From UBA1672 sp964587815 (GTDB taxonomy: Bacteria; Pseudomonadota; Alphaproteobacteria; Micavibrionales; Micavibrionaceae): 54,249 bases of DNA. Below are positions 33,188 to 41,628 of the stretch, piece after piece. Made by a program: the position numbers and the translations under genes. The stretch is from positions 1 to 54,249 of the forward strand of contig CAZPMH010000016.1 in assembly GCA_964587815.1 (NCBI GenBank), written 5' to 3'. The notes under the pieces were generated by a model that had not been told where the DNA came from, searched no databases, and was given only the letters and a program-made list of their open reading frames with translations. How positions within the stretch are numbered: the first letter of the stretch is position 1; the number at the start of each line of letters is the position of its first letter.

Positions 33188-34078
33188 ATGGGACAGTCAA
33201 ACAGACCGGAATCAATATCAACGCCGTTTTTGGCACAGCTGTCACGCGAGAGCGGGCTTTTGCTCGATTTTGAATTTGTGGCGCAAAATCTGCCTGAAGA
33301 TGCGGGCAAGGATTATGTGCGTGTGAATATGGCAAGCGGCGAAAATGCACAAAAGCGTGCGGCTTTGGCAGAAACTCATGTGATTACAACGCGTGACCAT
33401 GTTGATTTATCAGGTGCGCCGAACGTCACCGCGAACGGAATGGTAATTAAAAATTCAGGCGATTTTCATGTCGGTTTGCCTGATGTTTTCGATTTTACTT
33501 TGAGCCGTGTTCATGCGGCCTGTATGGATGCGCTGCAGCTATACGGTGCGGATCGGTTTAAAGATGCGCAGTTACAAATGGTTGTTCACCGCACAGATAT
33601 TGAGCCGGGTGATGCGCACAGGCCTGTTTTTGCGAAATGGCATAATCACGTGAATGATAACGGGAATATTGATTTTGCGTATCTGTTCCACGATATTTTG
33701 GGCACGGAATATCAGTTTGATACGCATAAAGGGCAGGGCATTGAGCGCACCGAGCTGGTTGCGCCGAATGGTTTGATGACGCGTATGGGATCAGAGCTGA
33801 TGCACAGATCGCGCGAAAATGATACGGGCGAGGTTCAACGGCGCGAGTGGGGGGCTATTCTTGTTCACCACACAAAGCCGCCTTTGACGCGTGCAGATAA
33901 CGGGCGGAGTAGCAATCGCGGGCTTGTGGGGCGTGATAGTCCGAATTTCGATATTTTCGCTGAAAAGGGGCTTGAAAGTTTGCAGATTGATACAACGACA
34001 ACCATTTTGCCCGAGACGCGTACCTTAATCGAGCATTTGGGCGTTCAGCCCAAACCCCGCAACGGGCTTGAGCTTTAG
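33188..34078 (+). CDS. Hypothetical protein, 296 aa, possible double-stranded beta-helix fold
   Basis: Family not recognised. No signal peptide. His/Asp-rich stretches in the middle and second half, HRTDIEPGDAHRPVFAKWHNH, then FAYLFHDILGTEYQFDTH, and MHRSRENDTGEVQRREWG near residue 210, resemble the metal and cosubstrate positions of cupin or 2-oxoglutarate oxygenase barrels (H-x-D/H early, H-R late). This is a weak inference from spacing alone. It has its own leader and sits before the ligase-like gene; both separate lptE from holA. Confidence 0.6.
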   Translation: MGQSNRPESISTPFLAQLSRESGLLLDFEFVAQNLPEDAGKDYVRVNMASGENAQKRAALAETHVITTRDHVDLSGAPNVTANGMVIKNSGDFHVGLPDVFDFTLSRVHAACMDALQLYGADRFKDAQLQMVVHRTDIEPGDAHRPVFAKWHNHVNDNGNIDFAYLFHDILGTEYQFDTHKGQGIERTELVAPNGLMTRMGSELMHRSRENDTGEVQRREWGAILVHHTKPPLTRADNGRSSNRGLVGRDSPNFDIFAEKGLESLQIDTTTTILPETRTLIEHLGVQPKPRNGLEL

Positions 34079-34192
34079 CGATTTCTTTTCAAAGTCTTAC
34101 ATAAATTTCATGCCTGATTGTTTGTTAAAGTGTAACTTTTCGGCCTATAATCAGAATTTAAACTTTTAGGACTTTTTATTTAAGAGATTGCC

Positions 34193-35653
34193 ATGTCAGA
34201 AGTAAATGCGAATGATTTAACCGAAATTAACGGCGCGGATGACGTGTTTGATCTTTATCTCGGCTCGGGCGAAAATGTTAAGGCGGGGATTGAAGTAGAG
34301 TTGTGTTTCTACAATCCCGATTCTCCTGATTTGGACGTGATGAGCCTTTGCCAGAACAAGGTTTTGAAAAACTCGGCGGCGGCGGTGTTGCCCGGTGATT
34401 GGGTCCATAATGAGCCGACGAGTGAATTGCTGGAAGTGGCGAGCATTGCGGCGTCGCCTGATAATTTGCAATCCGTTCTGGATGACACGAATAAGAAGAT
34501 CAAGATTTTAACCGAAAAGGCTGAAGGCTTGGGGCTGAAACGTTCTTTCTTTCAGGAATTGCCTGAACGGACGGCTGATGATCTGCTCTCGCGCATTGTG
34601 CAGGTTGATCGATACAAGGTGATGTATGACCCGTATCGCGCGGATATGAAAAAATGCGTGCAGTATTTTGCGGTGTGCAAATCCAATCAGGTTTCGGTCA
34701 GCCATAAAGACCCTGAGCATTTGCTGTCGAATGTGCGCAGGCTTTACACGCTTGCGCCGTTTTTGTTTATGCTGAGCGATAATAGTTGCGGGTTTAGCGA
34801 AGGCCAGCCGTTTAAAGGGCATGCGGGCATGTCGCTCCGTCATAACGGATTGCTGGAGGGGCGCGGCGGTGTGCTTCCGTATGTGTTCAGTGCGCAGAGC
34901 GGGGAGGAGTTGATTGCATCTCATATCGATCATGTGCTGAACAATCCGCTGTTTATGTATTATGACCGCGAAGGCAATTTGACGGGCGTGCCGTCAGGAG
35001 ATTGGGGCGTGACGTTCAATACATTGAAAGAGCGCGGTTTGAATATCGCCAGTAATTATTATCTGGCGCAAAGTGTGTTATGGCCGGATGTGAAGATTGC
35101 CGTGTTGAAGGGCGCAGATGGCGCGGTGACAGGGCATCGCTATGAGGCGCGGATGTTCGGTGTCGGCATTCATCAGCATCAAACGGCTTTTGTGATTACA
35201 ACCTTGCTCGCGTTTCATGATGCGTTTGCGCGTGGCGTCGATGATTTGCTCGCGCGTTACGGGTTTGATACGGCGGATTTGACGGCGATGTATGATTTGG
35301 TTATCAGTTCCTACGCGCAGGCGCGGGAGCATAACGGCAAGTTTTTCGATATCAATTACGGGCATGGCACGATGCAGGATTTTGCCCGCGATTTTGCTGA
35401 CTTGGTGGAGGCATCGGCGGATGATCTCGGCCTTTGGGATGCCGCGCAGGCGTTGATTGCGATTTGTCGCACGGGCTGCACGGACGGGAAGGTGAACCGC
35501 CTGTTGTTCCCGACGCTCAATGATGTTCTGGCGCAGCAGCGCGAGCATGACCCGCGCATTTTTGATAACCCGAACCAAAGTGTGCGCATGGCCTATGAGA
35601 AGGTGATATCCAATATGCAGGACAACCCTTGCCAAGCCGTGGGTGCGGTTTAA
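34193..35653 (+). CDS. Glutamate-cysteine-ligase-like (GCS2-type) carboxylate-amine ligase, 486 aa
   Basis: The N-terminal KAGIEVELCFYNP (about 29-41) resembles the GxExE metal/ATP motif of GCS2-type ligases. VSVSHKDPEHLLSNVRRLY and LAPFLFMLSDNSCGFSEGQP match the segment following the substrate-binding strand, and HRYEARMFGVGIHQHQ near residue 320 supplies a second basic/acidic cluster. Such enzymes join a carboxylate to an amine using ATP, as in gamma-glutamylcysteine formation. The product here is unknown. No signal peptide. It lies 114 bases after the 33188 gene and 73 before holA. Confidence 0.6.
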   Translation: MSEVNANDLTEINGADDVFDLYLGSGENVKAGIEVELCFYNPDSPDLDVMSLCQNKVLKNSAAAVLPGDWVHNEPTSELLEVASIAASPDNLQSVLDDTNKKIKILTEKAEGLGLKRSFFQELPERTADDLLSRIVQVDRYKVMYDPYRADMKKCVQYFAVCKSNQVSVSHKDPEHLLSNVRRLYTLAPFLFMLSDNSCGFSEGQPFKGHAGMSLRHNGLLEGRGGVLPYVFSAQSGEELIASHIDHVLNNPLFMYYDREGNLTGVPSGDWGVTFNTLKERGLNIASNYYLAQSVLWPDVKIAVLKGADGAVTGHRYEARMFGVGIHQHQTAFVITTLLAFHDAFARGVDDLLARYGFDTADLTAMYDLVISSYAQAREHNGKFFDINYGHGTMQDFARDFADLVEASADDLGLWDAAQALIAICRTGCTDGKVNRLLFPTLNDVLAQQREHDPRIFDNPNQSVRMAYEKVISNMQDNPCQAVGAV

Positions 35654-35726
35654 ATATTTCCCCCCCTAATTGATGTGTTTATTTGCGTGCTTCACATCTT
35701 TGTGTCGGCGAGATAGAGTAGTTCTC

Positions 35727-36749
35727 ATGAAAATCACGTATCGCAACCTCGAATCCTTTGTGAAATCGCCCGACCCGAAGGCGCGGGTTATTCTGGTGTA
35801 CGGCCCTGATCAGGGGTTGGTGTCGGAACGCGCGGCGGTGATGGGCAAAACGGTTGTCGCGGATTTGAATGATCCGTTTAATGTCGCGTCTTTATCGACC
35901 GATATGCTGAGCGAGGATGAGGCGCGATTATCAGATGAAGCGCATGCGATTTCGATGATGGGCGGAGATCGCTTGATCAAAATTGAAGACGGTGCGGATA
36001 AGTTGACCAAGATGCTCAAAGATTATCTGGAAAACCCCAGCGATTCTGCGCTTATTATCATTCAGGCGGGGGCTTTGGCCGCGCGGTCATCTTTACGAAA
36101 ATTGTGTGAGAGTGCAAAAAATGCGGCGGCTGTGCCGTGCTACGTTGAAGATGAGCGTGATGTGGCGCGGTTTATTCGCGATACGCTGGGCGCGGCGAAT
36201 TTGCGTGCTGATCAGGATGCGATTGTCTGGCTAGCGGCCAATATTTCGGGCGATCGGGCGAAGGTGCGCTCGGAATTAGAAAAGCTGATTACCTATATGG
36301 GAACGGAAAGCCAAACGGTGAGTCTTGCCGATGTGCGTGCGGCGTGCGGCGCGGCGGGGGCGCAGGGGTTTGATGATCTGGTCTATGCGGTGGCGGGGCG
36401 GAATTCTCACGCGGCGATGACGGCGTTGGCGGTGTTGATGGAGGAGGGCACGGCCTTTGTTGCGATATTGCGTACCTTACAAAACCATTTCCGCCGTTTG
36501 CATCAGACACTGTCTTATATGCAGGGCGGATCGAGTGTGGAGGAGGCGATGAAAAAGCTCTCTCCGCCAGTATTCTTTAAGCAAAGCAACCAGTTTCAAG
36601 GGCAGTTGCGTACTTGGTCGCTTGCCTCGTTGGAGATGGTTTTAGCGCGCCTGAGTGAATTAGAGGCGCAGTGCAAAACAACAGGCATGCCCGTGGATAC
36701 ACTCTGTTCACAAGCCGTTCTGGCGGTGAGCAAGGTGAGGGTGGGTTAG
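35727..36749 (+). CDS. holA: DNA polymerase III subunit delta HolA
   Basis: HolA opens the sliding clamp in the clamp loader together with DnaX (also encoded in this window) and HolB. The start at 35727 (MKITYRNLESF) gives 340 aa, the family length; the frame is open to 35670 without family sequence. Typical features: VILVYGPDQGLVSERA (P-loop-like but degenerate, as delta does not bind ATP), MMGGDRLIKIEDGADKL, and the C-terminal collar helices with LQNHFRRLHQTL. It is normally directly behind lptE. Confidence 0.92.
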   Translation: MKITYRNLESFVKSPDPKARVILVYGPDQGLVSERAAVMGKTVVADLNDPFNVASLSTDMLSEDEARLSDEAHAISMMGGDRLIKIEDGADKLTKMLKDYLENPSDSALIIIQAGALAARSSLRKLCESAKNAAAVPCYVEDERDVARFIRDTLGAANLRADQDAIVWLAANISGDRAKVRSELEKLITYMGTESQTVSLADVRAACGAAGAQGFDDLVYAVAGRNSHAAMTALAVLMEEGTAFVAILRTLQNHFRRLHQTLSYMQGGSSVEEAMKKLSPPVFFKQSNQFQGQLRTWSLASLEMVLARLSELEAQCKTTGMPVDTLCSQAVLAVSKVRVG

Positions 36750-36809
36750 CATGTTTGTGTGCCGCTTTGTTTATATGTATTATGTTCGTCAACATTAGGG
36801 AGAGACGTA

Positions 36810-37052
36810 ATGAGTGAGAGTGATGGCGGCGGATCGAATATCGGGCGCGATATTTTGGGTATTTTTACTGCGTTTTTCGGGGCGCTTTTAAAAGACTTGC
36901 TCGTTATTCTTTTGGTATTTGTAATTACAACCGCGATTGCGGCGGGGGTGTGCTGGTTCTACGGCGTACCGCTCTGGGTTTCCCTGATTGGCGGTTTCAT
37001 CTCTTTAGGCGTGGTCGTCGCGCTCAAATCAACCAGCATTTTTGATTTGTAG
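36810..37052 (+). CDS. Small membrane protein, 80 aa, two transmembrane helices
   Basis: Start at the ATG at 36810 (MSESDGGGSNIG) with GGGAGA upstream. Two hydrophobic helices, DLLVILLVFVITTAIAAGVC and LWVSLIGGFISLGVVVAL, flank a short WFYGVP loop. Unknown family. Convergent with the beta-barrel gene. Confidence 0.65.
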   Translation: MSESDGGGSNIGRDILGIFTAFFGALLKDLLVILLVFVITTAIAAGVCWFYGVPLWVSLIGGFISLGVVVALKSTSIFDL

Positions 37053-37065
37053 TTTTTAGCAGCCT

Positions 37066-38100
37066 TTAAAACACATACCTAAACGAGGTGACCAGTTGGA
37101 CTTGGTCGGTGTTGCCCGTGCGGGTGTAGTTTGTGCCGGTGTTGAAGGACAGGCCGCGGGCGATGTCGTGTTGCGTGCCGAGGGCGACGGCGTGGAGTTC
37201 GGTGTCGTCCAGTTCTGATATTGCGCCTTCCAATGACAGCGTGTGGCGTTGCATTTTGAATTGGATGCCTGCGCGGCCAAAGGTGTTGGTTTCGTCTTCT
37301 GTGCTGAAGTCAACTTTTTCTACGCCAACCTCGCCTTGTACGATGAATGATGCGTAGGTTACCGATCCTAAAACAGAGCCGCCAAGCGTTTCGTCAATGT
37401 CGGAGACGCCGAAATTTTCCTGTAGAGAGACAAAGTCTGCGTTTTCACGGCCTTCACCGTGGCGGATGTGGCCTGAAAGGAAGACGCCGTATTTATTGAT
37501 ATTGCGTTGGAAGGTTAGCCCGCCCTCAACGCGGCCTTCTTGGTCAGCGGCGGCGGCGATGGTGAAGGAGTTTAATCTGAGCGCATAGCTGGCGGCGGTT
37601 TCATCCAGTTGCCCGATTAGCCCCGCATTGTTCAAATCAGCGCGGCCGACAGCGACAGGCGGGTGGGTGAGGTTGAAAATCTCGCGGCTGACATTCCCGA
37701 GTGACAGCGTGCCGATTTCATCAGAGAGGGAGAAAATGATCTCGTCATCGTAGTCTTTACCGTTGGGCAAGCCGAGCCGTTCGTAAAAGGCGTTATACTG
37801 CGCCGAGAGGAACCAGCTGTTCGGGAGTTGGGTTTCGGCGGTGAAAAAGCCGAGTGCGATGGTGTTGAATAAATTATCGTTCGTGCGTGTGTTGTGTTCG
37901 AAAGATTGATCGAAAATAATGTCTGCGGAGAGCACGGCGGGGCCTAGCTTATAGGCCAGCGGTTCTTCGAAGAAGGAGAGTGAGTCGCTGTTGACTGCGA
38001 AGGGTGTTTCCAGAGCTTGCGCCGCTGCGGGTTGCACGCCTGTTGTCAAGCATGCGGGCAGAAGCATGAGGGCTGATAAAAGGGGTTTGATGGTTTTCAT
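37066..38100 (-). CDS. Outer-membrane beta-barrel (porin-like) protein, 344 aa
   Basis: Signal peptide KTIKPLLSALMLLPACLTTG with cleavage near PAAAQA. The mature protein is a series of amphipathic strands (FFTAETQLPNSWFLSAQYNA, INKYGVFLSGHIRHGEG, RHTLSLEGAISELDDTELHA) and ends in a strand with C-terminal Phe (VTSFRYVF), so it should insert in the outer membrane. It resembles alphaproteobacterial porins of 13-16 strands but is not close to the 27.7-kb porin. It starts 24 bases after the haloperoxidase gene and is probably co-transcribed with it. Confidence 0.8.
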   Translation of the reverse strand: MKTIKPLLSALMLLPACLTTGVQPAAAQALETPFAVNSDSLSFFEEPLAYKLGPAVLSADIIFDQSFEHNTRTNDNLFNTIALGFFTAETQLPNSWFLSAQYNAFYERLGLPNGKDYDDEIIFSLSDEIGTLSLGNVSREIFNLTHPPVAVGRADLNNAGLIGQLDETAASYALRLNSFTIAAAADQEGRVEGGLTFQRNINKYGVFLSGHIRHGEGRENADFVSLQENFGVSDIDETLGGSVLGSVTYASFIVQGEVGVEKVDFSTEDETNTFGRAGIQFKMQRHTLSLEGAISELDDTELHAVALGTQHDIARGLSFNTGTNYTRTGNTDQVQLVTSFRYVF

Positions 38101-38124
38101 TTCTTTGTTCCGCTTTTTAAACTT

Positions 38125-39531
38125 TTATACTTTTTTTGCAAACACATTTTTAAAGGCATAATCGGCGAGGTCTTTACCCACACGCAGGCCTTCGACGTTA
38201 TCCGCGCTCCAGTGCACGCCGCCATATATGCGGCTCATCCCGTTTTCTTCGGCGGCTTGCCAAACGCTGTTCCAGGTGCGGTACGATTTGGAGAGGTATC
38301 TGTGCCAGAGGCGTTGATCAGGTGCGCCTGCGGAGAAGGTGATTTTATCTCGGCCTAAAACAAGCGCGATCATGCGCGCGGAAACGCCGCTGAATGTGGA
38401 ATGCCCCGATGTGTAGGCGGGGAAGTTCGGCGTTGGAATCAGGCTTTGCCAGTTCGGGTCACGTGTTCCCGCAATCTTATCATTGCCGAATTGGTCGGCG
38501 CGAATGCGAATGGAGGTTTCGGGGCGCACGATGTCGTAGTGGTATTTTGTGTCCCATGTTGATATGGCTGCATCGGATTGACCCATGCTGAGCAGGGCGA
38601 AGGCCTTTGCCTGTTCGATCATCGGCATATCCATGTCTTGCCATAATTTCATGGCGATGAGTTGCCAGTGGCCGGGAACGCCAGCGCCGCCGCCGCCATC
38701 TTGCCAGAAGAAAGCAATCTCGGTTTGGTCTTCGGTGCGGGTTTTGCTGTCATACGCGCCGAGTTCTTTGACTTCCAGATATTCATTTGCAAATTGGTCG
38801 CTGGTTGCCTCGGGGAAGTCGATGGCGCGAAATTGCGTAAGGTTTGGCATGAACCATGGCTTTAACTGCCCCCAACCAGGCAGGAGCGGGCGGCTGTAAG
38901 TTTGGAAGGCGGGGCCGAATTCTGCGCGATAGAACGGGCCTGTGGTCGTCCATTGCAAGATATCACCGCGGCGGGGGTAATTGCCGTGATAATTTTCCGC
39001 CATAAAATCCTGTGCGCCGTCATTGGTGCGCATTTTAACAATCGCTTTGCCGACGGTACGTCCCCATTTGATGCCGTCTGCTTTGGCTTGATCGTTGGGG
39101 AATTTATTTAAAAAACGTTGTAAGTCGACCGTGAAGAGGGACTGAAAGCCGTCGCTGATGGCAATCGACATTGCGGTTGCGTAGGCCACGTCGATGTTTG
39201 CGCCGTCAGGCCCGTCATTGTAGCCGAAGGGCGATGTATAGTGTTTTTGAATGCCGTTTATCGCGAGGAAGCCCGCGAGGTGACCCATCGCAAAAATGCG
39301 TGATGCGCGCGGCGGGTTGAATTTTTTATTCCGCACCGCCTGCACCATGATATCTGTCCAGAATGTAATGGTGTTGCGGTTTTCGGGCTCGGTGTAGTTT
39401 GGCAAATACGATTGACCCGTTGTTGGCCCTGCGGTACAGCCTGAGAGGGACAGCCCGCCCAATGATAGGCATGCCGCGCCGAACATGCTGTTTTTAAGGA
39501 GGGCGCGTCTGGTTAATAATGTGTCTTGCAT
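38125..39531 (-). CDS. Vanadium-dependent haloperoxidase, Tat-exported lipoprotein, 468 aa
   Basis: Oxidises halides with hydrogen peroxide using bound vanadate; the fold is shared with PAP2 phosphatases. The vanadate site is complete and spaced as in chloroperoxidase: K329 and R336 (KYHYDIVRP), S375-G376-H377 (YTSGHS), R434 and H440 (RIYGGVH). The N-terminus has a Tat motif, TRRALLK, followed by a hydrophobic stretch and the lipobox LSLSGC, so it should be a folded, lipid-anchored periplasmic or surface enzyme. Substrate and halide preference cannot be read from the sequence. A phosphatase-like activity is a less likely alternative. Confidence 0.9.
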   Translation of the reverse strand: MQDTLLTRRALLKNSMFGAACLSLGGLSLSGCTAGPTTGQSYLPNYTEPENRNTITFWTDIMVQAVRNKKFNPPRASRIFAMGHLAGFLAINGIQKHYTSPFGYNDGPDGANIDVAYATAMSIAISDGFQSLFTVDLQRFLNKFPNDQAKADGIKWGRTVGKAIVKMRTNDGAQDFMAENYHGNYPRRGDILQWTTTGPFYRAEFGPAFQTYSRPLLPGWGQLKPWFMPNLTQFRAIDFPEATSDQFANEYLEVKELGAYDSKTRTEDQTEIAFFWQDGGGGAGVPGHWQLIAMKLWQDMDMPMIEQAKAFALLSMGQSDAAISTWDTKYHYDIVRPETSIRIRADQFGNDKIAGTRDPNWQSLIPTPNFPAYTSGHSTFSGVSARMIALVLGRDKITFSAGAPDQRLWHRYLSKSYRTWNSVWQAAEENGMSRIYGGVHWSADNVEGLRVGKDLADYAFKNVFAKKV

Positions 39532-39582
39532 GGTTAAATCTTTGATTTTTGACTGTTCGTTGTTTTGCCTTAACCGTGGGCC

Positions 39583-40524
39583 TTATTGAAGGTCAATCGG
39601 CAACATGTTCGGGCTTGGTAAATCTTCAGTGATAATCTCATTTGAATTTAAAGCATATGTCGGAACATTTGAAAAGGCGTTCAAAACTGTTTCATGCATT
39701 TTTGTACCTTTTTTGAACAATTCCAATTTCATTTGGCGGTGGGAAAGCCCCTCGATGATGTGCAGTTCCGCAGGGTTTTCGTAGCGTTGCATTTTGTTGA
39801 CCAGCATGCGTGAGGCTTTGACCGCGTCTTCGCGTTTATCGGTAACGAACACATGGAAGGGTGACGTTGTGCGCGTGCGGTGAACCTGTGATAAAGGCGA
39901 GGCTTCGATAATTGTTTCGAACTCTGTACCGAAGGCTTTTTGACGCATTTTTTCGATTTTGCTGTGTTTCGACGGAACAGACAGATCAAAGCTGGCTGTA
40001 TCTACGGGGACGATGGCTTGGAAGCTGTTTAAAGTCAGGCCGTGTTTTGCAAGGTATTTCGGGTTTGTGCCGACCAGTGCGACCAGATGTGCGCCAGCGG
40101 AATGGCCTGAGAGGACGATGTTATTAGCATCGCCGCCATATTGGCCGATATTATCGCGTACCCATTTCACGGCCGCTGCAACGTCTTGCACATGGGCGGG
40201 GTGTTTATGTTTCGGGGACAGGCGGTAATTGATGGAGACCATGATCACGCCGTTATCGGTGTAGCTTTGGGCTTCCCGTTCTTTTACAACGCTTTTATTG
40301 CCGATTGTCCATGCGCCGCCATGGACGAAGATATGAACAGGGCGGTTTACGGAGTCACCGACGGGTGTGTAGATGTCTAAGCGGTGCTTTTTATCGTCGG
40401 AATTGGCAACGTAGGAAATATTTTCATGTTTAACAATGGTTTCTGCTTTTTTCGCGTTTGCATTATTGTTGATCAAGCCCAAAGCCAAACAAATCGTCAG
40501 GGCGATAAAGGTGTAATATTTCAT
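39583..40524 (-). CDS. Secreted alpha/beta-hydrolase (esterase/lipase family), 313 aa
   Basis: Signal peptide YTFIALTICLALGLINNNANA. The mature protein has the oxyanion-hole HGGAW motif, the nucleophile elbow SGHSAGAHL, an acid residue in FVTDKREDA and the catalytic His in EGLSHRQ: a complete hormone-sensitive-lipase/BD-FAE-like set. Good ribosome-binding site GAGAGG. It is immediately upstream of the haloperoxidase on the same strand (51 bases apart), so the three genes 40524-37066 may be one unit handling extracellular substrates. Confidence 0.88.
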   Translation of the reverse strand: MKYYTFIALTICLALGLINNNANAKKAETIVKHENISYVANSDDKKHRLDIYTPVGDSVNRPVHIFVHGGAWTIGNKSVVKEREAQSYTDNGVIMVSINYRLSPKHKHPAHVQDVAAAVKWVRDNIGQYGGDANNIVLSGHSAGAHLVALVGTNPKYLAKHGLTLNSFQAIVPVDTASFDLSVPSKHSKIEKMRQKAFGTEFETIIEASPLSQVHRTRTTSPFHVFVTDKREDAVKASRMLVNKMQRYENPAELHIIEGLSHRQMKLELFKKGTKMHETVLNAFSNVPTYALNSNEIITEDLPSPNMLPIDLQ

Positions 40525-40636
40525 AGTGTTGCCTCTCTTTACTCATCTTGATATAGAATGTTGTACTTTAATTTGATTTTGAAGTATAGTTTTATATTAT
40601 GAAAAAAAGAATTAACGGGTTTTGAGTATTTAAAAA

Positions 40637-41608
40637 ATGGGGTTTGACCTTCCAACATCAGAAGAGATGAGTGCGGATATCGGTGCGTCGGTGTTTGCGT
40701 ATCAACCTGCGGATTTTCCGCATCATGACGCGTTGGTTCAAGGCGCGATTACGCCTGAGCAGTTGGATGAACGCGCGGAGGCGATTTTAGAGGCGTGGAC
40801 AGCCTATGCCCCCGAAATTAAAGGCAATTACGAGCTTTCCCAAAATATTACAGAGTTAGCCCGTGGCTATAACGCAGAGATTTGCGGCCTTGTCGATGAT
40901 AAAACGCAAACACCGTATTTTGCCATGACCTTACCAAGCACAGCATTAGATGGCAGTGATTTATTCACGCTGGGCACAGGGATGCGGATTGACGGATCGC
41001 ACGGGAATATTCCGGCTGAAGACCGCGCTTATATCTCGGTTCAGCATGAGCTTGGCCATGCGGTCGGTTTTGTTAAGGATGAGGCGTTCGGAACCTTGTA
41101 TGTTGAGGAGGCATATGCTGAAGGCTATGCGTTGGATCAGTACATGCAAGCGGGCGGATCAATTGATGTTGTAAAAGAAGCGATTGATACGCGCGCGCTA
41201 GAGGCGTTTTTCGCGCAGGATGATGAATATTGGATCGCGCCTGCCTTGTCTAATCGGTTTTTTGATAGCGGGTTTGATGACAGTTATGACGGCACGCGTG
41301 AGACGCATAAGGCTTTGCAGGCTTATGTTGTTAATCGGTTGTTGGATGAATATGACAGCCGCCATATTGAAGAAGCAATTTCTGACGGCGTTCTGGTCAA
41401 GAGTGATCTGCGTGCGGTGGTGTCTGCCATTTATGATGCCGCGCAGGATGAGCGTGAGGATGAACAGGTGCGCTGGCTGGCGCAGATGGTTTTGGACGGC
41501 GCGCATGCGCATGTGCCTGACTTGCTGCCTGCGAACTATGCCGAAAGCTCAGGTCATTATGCGAATGATGATGACGATGTGTACAGCGCAGAGCCGATGT
41601 TTGTTTGA
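40637..41608 (+). CDS. Putative HELGH zinc metallopeptidase, 323 aa
   Basis: The motif VQHELGHAVG supplies H137, E138 and H141. The helix VEEAYAEGYALD (E157, E158, E162) downstream may provide the third ligand in the gluzincin manner. No signal peptide, so cytoplasmic. The segment IDTRALEAFF resembles the ADARAVRAVF block of the three zincins at 957-4564, and the preceding DRAYISVQHELGH resembles their DAEYRFALLWHEIGH; a distant relationship is possible. Weak ribosome-binding site. It is divergent from the esterase. Substrate unknown. Confidence 0.7.
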   Translation: MGFDLPTSEEMSADIGASVFAYQPADFPHHDALVQGAITPEQLDERAEAILEAWTAYAPEIKGNYELSQNITELARGYNAEICGLVDDKTQTPYFAMTLPSTALDGSDLFTLGTGMRIDGSHGNIPAEDRAYISVQHELGHAVGFVKDEAFGTLYVEEAYAEGYALDQYMQAGGSIDVVKEAIDTRALEAFFAQDDEYWIAPALSNRFFDSGFDDSYDGTRETHKALQAYVVNRLLDEYDSRHIEEAISDGVLVKSDLRAVVSAIYDAAQDEREDEQVRWLAQMVLDGAHAHVPDLLPANYAESSGHYANDDDDVYSAEPMFV

Positions 41609-41628
41609 CTCCCATTAAATTTTGAAAA

